A stretch of DNA of 5,307 nt from CAZAQS01 sp964486825 (GCA_964486825.1 CAZAQS010000321.1:1-5307), one strand, 5' to 3'; counted from the stretch's first letter, positions 1 to 5,180 are shown. The notes: a model not told the origin generated them from the sequence alone. Made by a program: numbers and translations.

Positions 1-38
1 CCCGTAAGGGTTCGAGGGTTCGAATCCCTCCCTCTCCG
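1..38 (+). tRNA. tRNA-Ser, 3' part only (5' end outside window)
   Basis: The T arm is clear: stem GAGGG (14-18), loop TTCGAAT (19-25), stem CCCTC (26-30). The 3' acceptor strand CCTCTCC (31-37) follows, then discriminator G38. Positions 1-10 (CCC-GTAA-GGG) fold as the end of a long variable arm, so this is a class II tRNA (Ser, Leu or Tyr). A G discriminator and an acceptor strand that would pair with GGAGAGG fit serine; leucine tRNAs normally have A73. CC follows the discriminator but the next base is T, so a full CCA end is not encoded and must be added after transcription. The anticodon is outside the window, so the isoacceptor cannot be named. Confidence 0.85.
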
Positions 39-81
39 CCTATTATTTAAGAAGAAATCCGAGCAGGGGGATAACTTGCCC

Positions 82-109
82 TTTTCACCGGTCGTATTGG
101 TGCTATACT
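82..109 (+). promoter_or_regulatory. Candidate sigma-70-type promoter with extended -10
   Basis: TGCTATACT at 101-109 matches the extended -10 pattern TGnTATAAT with one mismatch. A poor -35 (TTTTCA, 82-87) lies 16 nt upstream, as is common where an extended -10 is present. Transcription would start near 116 and give a leader of about 115 nt before the methyltransferase gene at 231. This is a pattern match only. Confidence 0.45.
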
Positions 110-115
110 TGAATC

Positions 116-230
116 AACTGCCCTGGTTGCGTTCAGGGGGCCACGACAGCTAAATGATATCCGTACTGCTGTTGGGGTTTTCTCTCCCAGCGCAAACGGA
201 GAGGATATTGGCATTCGCCGGGTGTAGAAG
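116..230 (+). other. Leader of the methyltransferase gene with short inverted repeats
   Basis: No coding region is supported here. Three short inverted repeats can be drawn: CCCTG/CAGGG (121-125 with 134-138), ACAGC/GCTGT (146-150 with 168-172) and CTCTCC/GGAGAG (182-187 with 198-203). The last would hide a GGAGAGG purine tract at 198-204 that looks like a Shine-Dalgarno site but lies 26 nt before the ATG at 231. These could be a regulatory leader or chance; no known riboswitch class is recognised. Confidence 0.25.
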
Positions 231-767
231 ATGCCTTTTGCGTACTACCAACTCCTATTATTTGTCCTGATCTCCATCCTGATAGGATATTCCTCCAGGG
301 ATTGGCTGCGGCAGCGTCACTTGCATGGTGTGACCCGCTTACTTGCGTTGGAATGTATACTGGCTATGACCCTTTTGGGCGTGCCGGCCTGGGTATTGAC
401 TCCCCTGTCTTTGACCCAAATCCTGTCCTGGTCCCTTTTACTTGCCTCTCTACTCCTGGCCTTACATGGTTACCGGTTACTTTCCCGGCACGGTAAACCA
501 GAGATGAAGCTGGAAGTTAACCATCATATGGCGGTGATTGGTTTTTATAAATACGTCCGCCACCCGCTCTACACTTCCCTGATCCTTTTCTCCTTGGGCG
601 TCTTCTTGAAAACCGTAACCCTGGTCAACATGGTCTTGTTCCTTTTCGGTATGGTTTTCCTGTATTGGACGGCCCGGGAAGAGGAGATGGAGAACCTCGA
701 CCGGTTTGGGGTCGTTTACGCTCAGTATTTAGACACGAGCAAAATGTTTTTACCCTTTGTGGTTTAG
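231..767 (+). CDS. Isoprenylcysteine carboxyl methyltransferase-like (ICMT/PEMT family) membrane methyltransferase
   Basis: This is an integral-membrane protein of 178 aa. Hydrophobic segments lie at about residues 5-22, 37-56, 62-80 and 113-147, the last probably a helical hairpin. The C-terminal half carries the family signature: FYKYVRHPLYTS (105-116), an acidic EEE at 150-152, and FG-x2-YAQY-x2-T ending in FLPF (159-176). In this superfamily the RHP and the EE/Y region form the S-adenosylmethionine pocket. Bacteria generally lack CaaX prenylation, so bacterial members act on other substrates (lipids, isoprenoid or small hydrophobic thiols); the substrate here is unknown. An in-frame TAG at 225-227 rules out a longer N terminus. 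The ATG is preceded only by AGAAG with no spacing, so the ribosome site is weak. The gene is convergent with the next one, 9 bp apart. Confidence 0.85.
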   Translation: MPFAYYQLLLFVLISILIGYSSRDWLRQRHLHGVTRLLALECILAMTLLGVPAWVLTPLSLTQILSWSLLLASLLLALHGYRLLSRHGKPEMKLEVNHHMAVIGFYKYVRHPLYTSLILFSLGVFLKTVTLVNMVLFLFGMVFLYWTAREEEMENLDRFGVVYAQYLDTSKMFLPFVV

Positions 768-776
768 ATTTCCGTA

Positions 777-1139
777 TTAACCGGTAGCAACTGCCCTCCA
801 CAGTAAGCCCACCAGGAACAACATCGCTGCTGAATAGACCAGCATCTCTGCACGCGTGTCTCTACCTTTGGTAAAGGCAAAGGCAGCCGGGATAGCCAGG
901 GCGCTGATCACTCCATATATAATATGGATAGGTTGGGCCGGTTGGATGCCGATCAGCCACAGGTAAAAACCCAATCCCGCCTGGATCAGGATCAGGACCT
1001 CCCCGATTGCAAGTGCTCCCCAATAGCTGCTGTTGATCCCCTGGCGGCGGAAATACCGGAACCAACCCCATAGAACGATTAATACAATATACAATAGGGC
1101 CGTATTTGCCAGGCGTGCGTGTATCTCTGATAGGGCCAT
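777..1139 (-). CDS. Small multi-helix membrane protein of unknown function, possible haem-binding bundle
   Basis: The protein is 120 aa and almost entirely hydrophobic, with helices at about residues 11-27, 40-63, 70-90 and 98-116. Positive residues R28, R31 and R32 follow helix 1, suggesting that loop is cytoplasmic. The start at 1139 is preferred because GGAG lies 8 nt upstream of that ATG; an 18-residue extension to 1193 is in frame but polar and lacks such a site. H7 (motif EIHARLA) and H72 (motif PIHIIYGV) sit near helix starts, and G-E47 lies inside helix 2. The layout is reminiscent of half of a haem A synthase/cytochrome b561-type four-helix bundle, but that is resemblance only. It lies back-to-back with a bc complex operon, so a link to respiration is plausible but unproven. 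I do not recognise a named family. Confidence 0.75.
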   Translation of the reverse strand: MALSEIHARLANTALLYIVLIVLWGWFRYFRRQGINSSYWGALAIGEVLILIQAGLGFYLWLIGIQPAQPIHIIYGVISALAIPAAFAFTKGRDTRAEMLVYSAAMLFLVGLLWRAVATG

Positions 1140-1188
1140 CCTTTTCTCTCCAATTGTTGGTCTTATCCTGGGACTCTGCTTCTCTAAA

Positions 1189-1197
1189 ATCATATCA
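1189..1197 (-). promoter_or_regulatory. Candidate extended -10 for the minus-strand membrane protein
   Basis: On the minus strand the sequence TGATATGAT (1197 down to 1189) matches TGnTATAAT with one mismatch. A second overlapping TATGAT lies at 1199-1194. No good -35 is visible. Transcription would start near 1182, leaving a leader of about 43 nt before the ATG at 1139, which carries a normal Shine-Dalgarno site. Confidence 0.35.
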
Positions 1198-1270
1198 TAA
1201 ATTTCTCATCTACCTGGCGGTACAGAAGGACAAAGACCAGGGATTTTCTGGAGATCTGGATCCTTAACAG

Positions 1271-1290
1271 GGGTGAGTGGTTAATCACCC
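1271..1290. other. Small hairpin (terminator-like on + strand) in divergent intergenic region
   Basis: GGGTGA (1271-1276) and TCACCC (1285-1290) form a 6-bp stem with an 8-nt loop, followed on the + strand by TTTT (1291-1294). No + strand gene ends just upstream, so it is not an obvious gene terminator. It could stop antisense readthrough or act as an operator for the divergent promoters. The rest of 1200-1349 shows nothing else I can support. Confidence 0.3.
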
Positions 1291-1349
1291 TTTTAACTAA
1301 TTCGGAATCACCATATTCAAAGCAAGCTGGGTGAATCATCATTGTGGAC

Positions 1350-1377
1350 TTGTTTGGTAGACTTAGGGCTGTAAATA
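1350..1377 (+). promoter_or_regulatory. Candidate promoter of the bc complex operon
   Basis: TTGTTT (1350-1355) and TAAATA (1372-1377) are separated by 16 bp and resemble a weak sigma-70 promoter. The predicted start near 1384 would leave a leader of about 65 nt before the Rieske gene at 1449. Both hexamers deviate from consensus, so this is only the best candidate in the interval. Confidence 0.3.
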
Positions 1378-1448
1378 CGGACAATTCGCCGAATGCATAG
1401 AAAAAAGTACAAATAATTGGCGAAGAGGGAGAGAGGAGTACGAAACTT

Positions 1449-2012
1449 ATGTCAGAAGAGGCGGTTCCGCAAACTGCTCCAAGGACCATATCGATCAACC
1501 GCAGAGAATTCTTGAACCTGGCCTGGCTGGCTTCCCTGGGTTATTTCACAGTCAGTCTGGCAGGCGTCACCTACCTGTTTGCTATGCCTCGCTTCAGAGA
1601 AGGTCAGTTTGGCGGCATTTACACCGTCGGCCCGGTGGCAGACCTCCCACAGGCGGACGAACCCCCGGCCAACCATCCCAGCGTTAAAGTATGGCTCTCC
1701 AATAACGGGGGAGGGGTAATGGCTCTCTACAAGGTATGCACGCACCTGGGCTGCCTGTACGCATGGGATAACCAGGAAACTAAGTTTATCTGCCCTTGCC
1801 ATGGCTCGCAGTTTGAAAAGGATGGGGATTATATTACGGGGCCCGCACCCCGCTCTCTCGACCGCTTCGTGGTCCAGGTGGTAACCCCGGAGGGAGAAAT
1901 CATTGCGGAAACAGATCCCGACACCGGCGGACCGGTGCCGGTTCCGGACGACCCCAATTTGATCGTGCGCGTCGATACCGGACGGAGAATCACGGGCCAA
2001 CGTCATGGCTAA
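1449..2012 (+). CDS. qcrA: Rieske [2Fe-2S] subunit of the quinol:cytochrome c oxidoreductase
   Basis: This is the iron-sulfur subunit (187 aa) that takes one electron from quinol at the outer-face site of cytochrome b and passes it to cytochrome c. The cluster motifs are intact: C97-T-H99-L-G-C102 and C115-P-C117-H118-G-S120. C97, H99, C115 and H118 are the expected ligands, and C102 and C117 the disulfide that stabilises the Rieske fold. GPAPRSL (131-137) is the usual Pro loop after box II. The N terminus has a twin-arginine motif (N17-R-R-E-F-L22) before a single helix at about 24-44, so Tat export of the folded cluster domain with the helix kept as anchor is expected. GAGGAG (1433-1438) lies 10 nt before the ATG. 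It is the first gene of the operon; cytochrome b starts 12 nt after its stop codon. Confidence 0.96.
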   Translation: MSEEAVPQTAPRTISINRREFLNLAWLASLGYFTVSLAGVTYLFAMPRFREGQFGGIYTVGPVADLPQADEPPANHPSVKVWLSNNGGGVMALYKVCTHLGCLYAWDNQETKFICPCHGSQFEKDGDYITGPAPRSLDRFVVQVVTPEGEIIAETDPDTGGPVPVPDDPNLIVRVDTGRRITGQRHG

Positions 2013-2024
2013 TTGGGAGGAAAG

Positions 2025-3608
2025 ATGCTAAGGACCGAAAACCTTCAAAACCTGAAAACAAAAGCCGTTCAAGCACTGGATACCCGGGTGCGCGCCATAA
2101 CCGCCGGGCTCGACCTGGAAGAGCTGCGCGCCGTAATGAGGGGCGACCCTCCCACCGAGCGTCCTAACCCACGCTACAAAGTTCACACGGCCAGCTTCCT
2201 CTTCCATATCCGCCCCCGCTACTACGAGAAGGGCTCGACGATCTTCACACATACCTTCCGGTTAGGTTTTTTCACCAGCTTCTTCTTTTTTATCGAAGTC
2301 TTGACCGGCTTGATCCTGATGATCTACTATACCCCCTCTCCGGATCTGGCTTACCAATCGATCTTGGATCTGTCAAGCAACGTGCCCTACGGCAAGCTGA
2401 TGCGAGACCTGCACCGCCTGGGAGCGGAGGGCATGGTCATCTTTTCAGTCCTGCATATGTTCAGGACTTATATGACCGGCTCCTATAAAAAGGACCGCTC
2501 TTTTACCTGGTTAACGGGTGTAGTCTTGTTGGGCATCACCTTGTTTTTGAGCTTCAGCGGCTACCTGCTGCCCTGGGACCAGCTGGCTTACTGGGCGGTC
2601 ACCATCGGCACCAGCATGGCAGAAGCGGCCCCCATGTTCGGTAACGAAGCCAACTTGCTGCTGCGCGGTGCGCCAGATATCGGCGCGGGTGGTTTGCTGC
2701 GCTTCTATCTCCTGCACGTCGTCCTGTTACCGCTGGCAGCTATCCTGGTGATCAGTATCCACTACTATAAGGTCGCGCGCGAGCATGGCATCTCCCTGCC
2801 TGCCAAGATGGAAGAAGGGGAAGTACCGCCGGATGTTAAGAAAAATGCCAAGCAGAGGATCGATTATATTCCCGACCTGCTGACCCACGAGGTCTTTCTG
2901 ACGGCGCTTGGCTTGTTCCTCATGCTGGCCATCATCATCTTCTTCGGCTATGCGGCGCCTCTGGAGAATATTGCCAACCCCCAGCAAACGCCCCTGGACA
3001 CCAAGGCGCCCTGGTATTTCTGGTGGCTGCAAGGCATGCTCAAGCTAGGCGATAAGACCTTGATGGGAATCATCTTGCCGACAATTCTGGTTGCTTTATT
3101 GGTTGGAATTCCTTATATCGACAGGAACCCACACCGCAGCATGTACAAGCGTCCCATCGCTGTCGGGCTTGGTATCTTGTTTGTGATCGTGCTATTCGTC
3201 CTGAGCTATATGGGATTGCCTGAATATGGGATTGAGACCCCTCCGGCGACGCGCATCGTGCAGGACCTGGCGCCAGAAGAAGGCACCGGCCCGTTGCGAG
3301 AGATCCCATTCGACCAGCTCCAAGCTGGCGTCTATGAGGTCAACCGCACTGCAACCACCAATCTATGCCCGGAGCTTGACTTCGGTTGCCCGCAACTGGA
3401 GGCCGTTTTTCGCCAGTATACCGAGCGCTTGAACGCTGCTGCCGCGGCGGGAGATTTACCGGAATTTTCAGCGGCGATGATCATCGAAGATTGGCAGCAC
3501 AACCTGAAAAAGATCACTCCCCGTATCACCTGGATTGACCCGAATGCCAACCAGGAGCGGGTCTACGAGCAGCACATCTACCTGCATCACGACCGGTTGG
3601 GTCACTAA
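2025..3608 (+). CDS. qcrB: Cytochrome b, b6 and subunit IV fused, with C-terminal extracytoplasmic extension
   Basis: This is the dihaem, quinone-binding core of the complex. The ATG at 2025 is chosen because GGGAGG (2015-2020) sits 4 nt before it; an in-frame TTG at 2013 overlaps that site. The protein is 527 aa, against about 400-430 for common fused cytochromes b. Seven helices lie at about 81-101, 133-151, 161-181, 226-249, 289-312, 345-364 and 378-397. Haem ligands are H130/H144 (spacing 14) and H231/H246 (spacing 15, as in b6 rather than mitochondrial cytochrome b). The Qo region shows GYLLPWDQ (179-186), and PEWY is replaced by A328-P-W-Y331. Residues 1-80 form a cytoplasmic N-terminal extension. 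Residues about 400-527 form a soluble tail on the outer face, carrying the protein's only cysteines, C448 and C455, and a His-rich end (H517, H521, H522, H527). The next gene starts 18 nt downstream. Confidence 0.96.
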   Translation: MLRTENLQNLKTKAVQALDTRVRAITAGLDLEELRAVMRGDPPTERPNPRYKVHTASFLFHIRPRYYEKGSTIFTHTFRLGFFTSFFFFIEVLTGLILMIYYTPSPDLAYQSILDLSSNVPYGKLMRDLHRLGAEGMVIFSVLHMFRTYMTGSYKKDRSFTWLTGVVLLGITLFLSFSGYLLPWDQLAYWAVTIGTSMAEAAPMFGNEANLLLRGAPDIGAGGLLRFYLLHVVLLPLAAILVISIHYYKVAREHGISLPAKMEEGEVPPDVKKNAKQRIDYIPDLLTHEVFLTALGLFLMLAIIIFFGYAAPLENIANPQQTPLDTKAPWYFWWLQGMLKLGDKTLMGIILPTILVALLVGIPYIDRNPHRSMYKRPIAVGLGILFVIVLFVLSYMGLPEYGIETPPATRIVQDLAPEEGTGPLREIPFDQLQAGVYEVNRTATTNLCPELDFGCPQLEAVFRQYTERLNAAAAAGDLPEFSAAMIIEDWQHNLKKITPRITWIDPNANQERVYEQHIYLHHDRLGH

Positions 3609-3626
3609 ACGGAATGGTGAACTGAT

Positions 3627-4475
3627 ATGAATACTCGCGTTCAAATCGAAATTGCCCTGGGGATTTTCCTCATTGCAGCCACAGCCACCATCTTGATCAT
3701 CATCGGGTTGAACGAAGAAAAACGGATGGAGCGGTTCGCCCTGGCGCAGAACGCCCAGGCCATCGAGGTCGGTGCAGAACTGTACGAGATCAACTGCTCG
3801 ACTTGCCACGGCCTGAGGGGAGAAGGCATCCCGGGTCTCTGCCCACCATTGAATGATGAATACTTCTTTAATGAAAGGCTGGCAGAGATCGGATGGAGCG
3901 GTACACAGCAAGACTTCATTATCTCGACGGTGTCATCAGGTCGGGTTGTCTCGACCCGTCCTGACCAATACTTCGGCGGCGGCAAGCCCGCCATGCCGGC
4001 CTGGTCCGAGCACTACGGCGGGCCGCTGCGAGACGACCAGATCCAGGTGATCGCTGCCTTTATCATGAACTGGGAAGCCACGGCAGGTGATGTGATCGCA
4101 CAACCTAGCTTGCCAGACGAGCCGGTAGGTGAAGACATCACCATCGAGCTGCCGGAGGGGAACCCCTCTCGTGGTGAAGCCCTGGCAAATTCGGAAGGCT
4201 GCGTCGCCTGCCACGTCAGTACCCCTACCGGGCCGGCCTGGGCGGCGACTGCCAGCGAGCCGCCGATCGGCGAGCGGTCCGTGGACCGGATCCAGCAAGC
4301 GGATTACACGGGCACGGCCACAACCCCAGAGCAGTACCTGTTCGAATCCATCGTCCTGCCAAACGTGCATATCGTGGAGGGCTTCTCCCCGATCATGCCC
4401 AATACCTACGCCCAGACCCTCACCGAGCAGGACGTAGCCGATCTGATCGAATACTTGATGACCGCCTTTGATTAA
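3627..4475 (+). CDS. qcrC: Membrane-anchored dihaem cytochrome c subunit of the bc complex
   Basis: This 282-aa protein has one N-terminal helix (about 7-28) that keeps it in the membrane, with the rest outside. There are two cytochrome c domains. Domain 1 binds haem through C57-S-T-C60-H61, with likely distal ligand M123 in KPAMPAW. Domain 2 uses C192-V-A-C195-H196, with likely distal ligand M257 in SPIMPNTY. A Pro/acidic linker (about 158-180) joins them. GGTGA (3616-3620) lies 6 nt before the ATG. As last gene of the operon it probably replaces cytochrome c1: the Rieske head reduces one haem and the second hands electrons to an oxidase or soluble carrier. This resembles the dihaem QcrC arrangement of actinobacterial complexes, though without evidence of close homology. 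An extra cysteine, C72, lies 11 residues after the first CXXCH. Confidence 0.95.
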   Translation: MNTRVQIEIALGIFLIAATATILIIIGLNEEKRMERFALAQNAQAIEVGAELYEINCSTCHGLRGEGIPGLCPPLNDEYFFNERLAEIGWSGTQQDFIISTVSSGRVVSTRPDQYFGGGKPAMPAWSEHYGGPLRDDQIQVIAAFIMNWEATAGDVIAQPSLPDEPVGEDITIELPEGNPSRGEALANSEGCVACHVSTPTGPAWAATASEPPIGERSVDRIQQADYTGTATTPEQYLFESIVLPNVHIVEGFSPIMPNTYAQTLTEQDVADLIEYLMTAFD

Positions 4476-4557
4476 TCTATAACCTTCAAGCTCGAAGCTG
4501 CTAAGCATGTTTTCGTGCAAAGCTAATTGGGATCGAGGCAAAGAGGGGAAATTGCCG

Positions 4558-4600
4558 AAACAGGGTACAGCGGGTGAAGATCACCCGCTGTACCCTGTTT
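4558..4600. terminator. Perfect 20-bp hairpin closing the bc operon
   Basis: Positions 4558-4577 pair with 4581-4600 with no mismatch, leaving a 3-nt loop (AGA, 4578-4580). The stem starts AAACAGGG and ends CCCTGTTT, so each strand has an A run before and a T run after it, as in a bidirectional terminator. The T tract is only three bases before AAGGG, which is short for a strong intrinsic terminator. It lies 83 nt after the qcrC stop and 45 nt before the next gene, where an operon end is expected. The 82 bp before it (4476-4557) hold only a minor hairpin, GCATG-TTTT-CGTGC (4504-4517). Confidence 0.6.
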
Positions 4601-4630
4601 AAGGGAGCGTGCAAGAATCCGGTTTCGGGT

Positions 4631-4636
4631 TAAAAT
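4631..4636 (+). promoter_or_regulatory. Candidate -10 implying a leaderless transcript
   Basis: TAAAAT (4631-4636) lies in an AT-only run just before the ATG at 4646. A -10 here would put the transcription start near 4643, so the message would begin almost at the start codon. No Shine-Dalgarno sequence is present upstream, which fits. No recognisable -35 is found 16-18 nt upstream, so this is tentative. Confidence 0.3.
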
Positions 4637-4645
4637 AAAATAAAT

Positions 4646-4966
4646 ATGCCGAAACGAATTCAAATCCCCCTAATCATCCTGTCCATCGTTCTCCTGGCAG
4701 GGCTGCTCATCGAAGTCACAACCTATCCCGGCCTGGCTGCACAAACCAGCCGCTATGCAAATCAGGGATGGGTTAACTCCCAGGCCGGGCTGGCTCAAGC
4801 AACGCCCTCTCCGGTCCAGCTTGCCACAGTTTCCCCGACTCCAGATGCCATGGATGACCGCCCGGTCGAGCGCAACCCGTTCCTGATCGCCGGGGGCGTG
4901 CTGATTTTCCTGGTCATCATTTTTGGGGTTTGGAGGTACTCACGCCCTCCTGGTACGGAAGAGTGA
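4646..4966 (+). CDS. Small two-TM membrane protein with Thr/Ser-Pro linker, function unknown
   Basis: The protein has 106 aa and I do not recognise a family. Residues 1-4 (MPKR) are followed by a hydrophobic segment at about 6-24, giving a signal peptide or signal anchor; a possible signal peptidase site follows GLAA (29-32). Residues 33-75 are polar and low in complexity, with an ATPSP and a TVSPTPD stretch, a kind of linker frequent in Chloroflexota exported proteins. A second helix at about 79-96 is followed by WRYSRPPGTEE, whose positive charges suggest a cytoplasmic C terminus. With both helices retained, the polar middle would be an outside loop. There are no cysteines, no haem motif and no catalytic signature. 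There is no Shine-Dalgarno site before the ATG. It is separated from qcrC by the strong hairpin, so it is probably its own unit. Confidence 0.65.
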   Translation: MPKRIQIPLIILSIVLLAGLLIEVTTYPGLAAQTSRYANQGWVNSQAGLAQATPSPVQLATVSPTPDAMDDRPVERNPFLIAGGVLIFLVIIFGVWRYSRPPGTEE

Positions 4967-4981
4967 GAAGAGGAAACGAAA

Positions 4982-5017
4982 TCCCGATTTCAGTCCCTCC
5001 TGACCACGAAATCGGGA
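4982..5017. terminator. Inverted repeat after the small membrane protein, possible terminator
   Basis: TCCCGATTTC (4982-4991) pairs perfectly with GAAATCGGGA (5008-5017), giving a 10-bp stem with a 16-nt loop. It starts 15 nt after the stop codon of the upstream gene and lies just before the SRP RNA promoter, a sensible place for termination. No T run follows, so it may be a weak or factor-dependent terminator. An 8-bp direct repeat, ACGAAATC, occurs at 4976-4983 and again at 5006-5013. Confidence 0.4.
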
Positions 5018-5030
5018 ATCCCATTATCCA

Positions 5031-5059
5031 TTGACATGACAACCGGATTGGTGTATCCT
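5031..5059 (+). promoter_or_regulatory. Sigma-70-type promoter of the SRP RNA gene
   Basis: A perfect -35 TTGACA (5031-5036) is followed, after the ideal 17-bp spacer, by TATCCT (5054-5059), which keeps the key TA and final T of the -10. The expected start at about 5066-5067 coincides with the first base of the terminal helix of the SRP RNA. Two independent signals therefore agree. Confidence 0.8.
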
Positions 5060-5066
5060 CCCAGCC

Positions 5067-5176
5067 GTGTCCGGGTGGGTCCGGCGCGGCAGACACCTGC
5101 GAACCCCGTCAGGTCCGAGAGGAAGCAGCGGTAAGTGGGTCACTCTGGGCGCCGCCGGGTTGCCTGCCCGGATACC
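5067..5176 (+). ncRNA. ffs: 4.5S signal recognition particle RNA (bacterial small SRP RNA)
   Basis: The conserved Ffh-binding domain (helix 8) is unmistakable: GTCAGGTCC (5108-5116), a GAGA tetraloop (5117-5120), then GGAAGCAGCGG (5121-5131). The tetraloop is of the GNRA type; E. coli has GGAA here. The outer ends pair as GTGTCCGGG (5067-5075) with CCCGGATAC (5167-5175), including one G-U. Further pairing such as CC-GGCG (5081-5086) with CGCC-GG (5150-5158) extends the rod with small bulges. At about 110 nt with no room for an Alu domain, it is the short bacterial type rather than the 6S-like Bacillus form. With Ffh it would direct ribosomes making membrane proteins to FtsY and the SecYEG channel. 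Exact ends are inferred from the promoter and terminal helix. Confidence 0.95.
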
Positions 5177-5180
5177 TTTT
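5155..5180 (+). terminator. Terminator at the 3' end of the SRP RNA gene
   Basis: CCGGG (5155-5159) and CCCGG (5167-5171) can form a 5-bp hairpin with a 7-nt loop, followed after ATACC by TTTT (5177-5180). In the folded RNA the CCCGG arm instead closes the long terminal helix, which ends directly before the T run. Either structure could end transcription. Confidence 0.45.

Noticed and set aside
65..85. Possible terminator after the tRNA (AGGG ... CCCT then TTTT)
   Set aside because: The stem is only 4 bp with a 10-nt loop; it is too weak to list as a feature, though the position after a tRNA is suitable.
1140..1193. Longer N terminus (18 residues) for the minus-strand membrane protein
   Set aside because: The extension is polar and overlaps the candidate -10, while the internal ATG at 1139 has a well-spaced GGAG.
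1190..1498. 102-codon minus-strand open frame across the divergent intergenic region
   Set aside because: It overlaps the start of qcrA and the upstream promoter elements of both units, has no recognisable domain, and no convincing ribosome site was seen.
1452..2006. 184-codon open frame on the minus strand opposite the Rieske gene
   Set aside because: It is an antisense shadow of qcrA, whose cluster motifs are unmistakable; its own translation shows no domain or membrane pattern.
2013..2024. TTG start giving four extra residues on cytochrome b
   Set aside because: The TTG overlaps the GGGAGG ribosome site that correctly serves the ATG at 2025.
3348..3400. C448-x6-C455 in cytochrome b as a haem or iron-sulfur site
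   Set aside because: It is not CXXCH and there are only two cysteines; a disulfide is the simplest reading.
3936..4541. 201-codon minus-strand open frame opposite qcrC
   Set aside because: It is antisense to a certain dihaem cytochrome c gene; its composition reflects the GC-rich complementary strand rather than a protein family.
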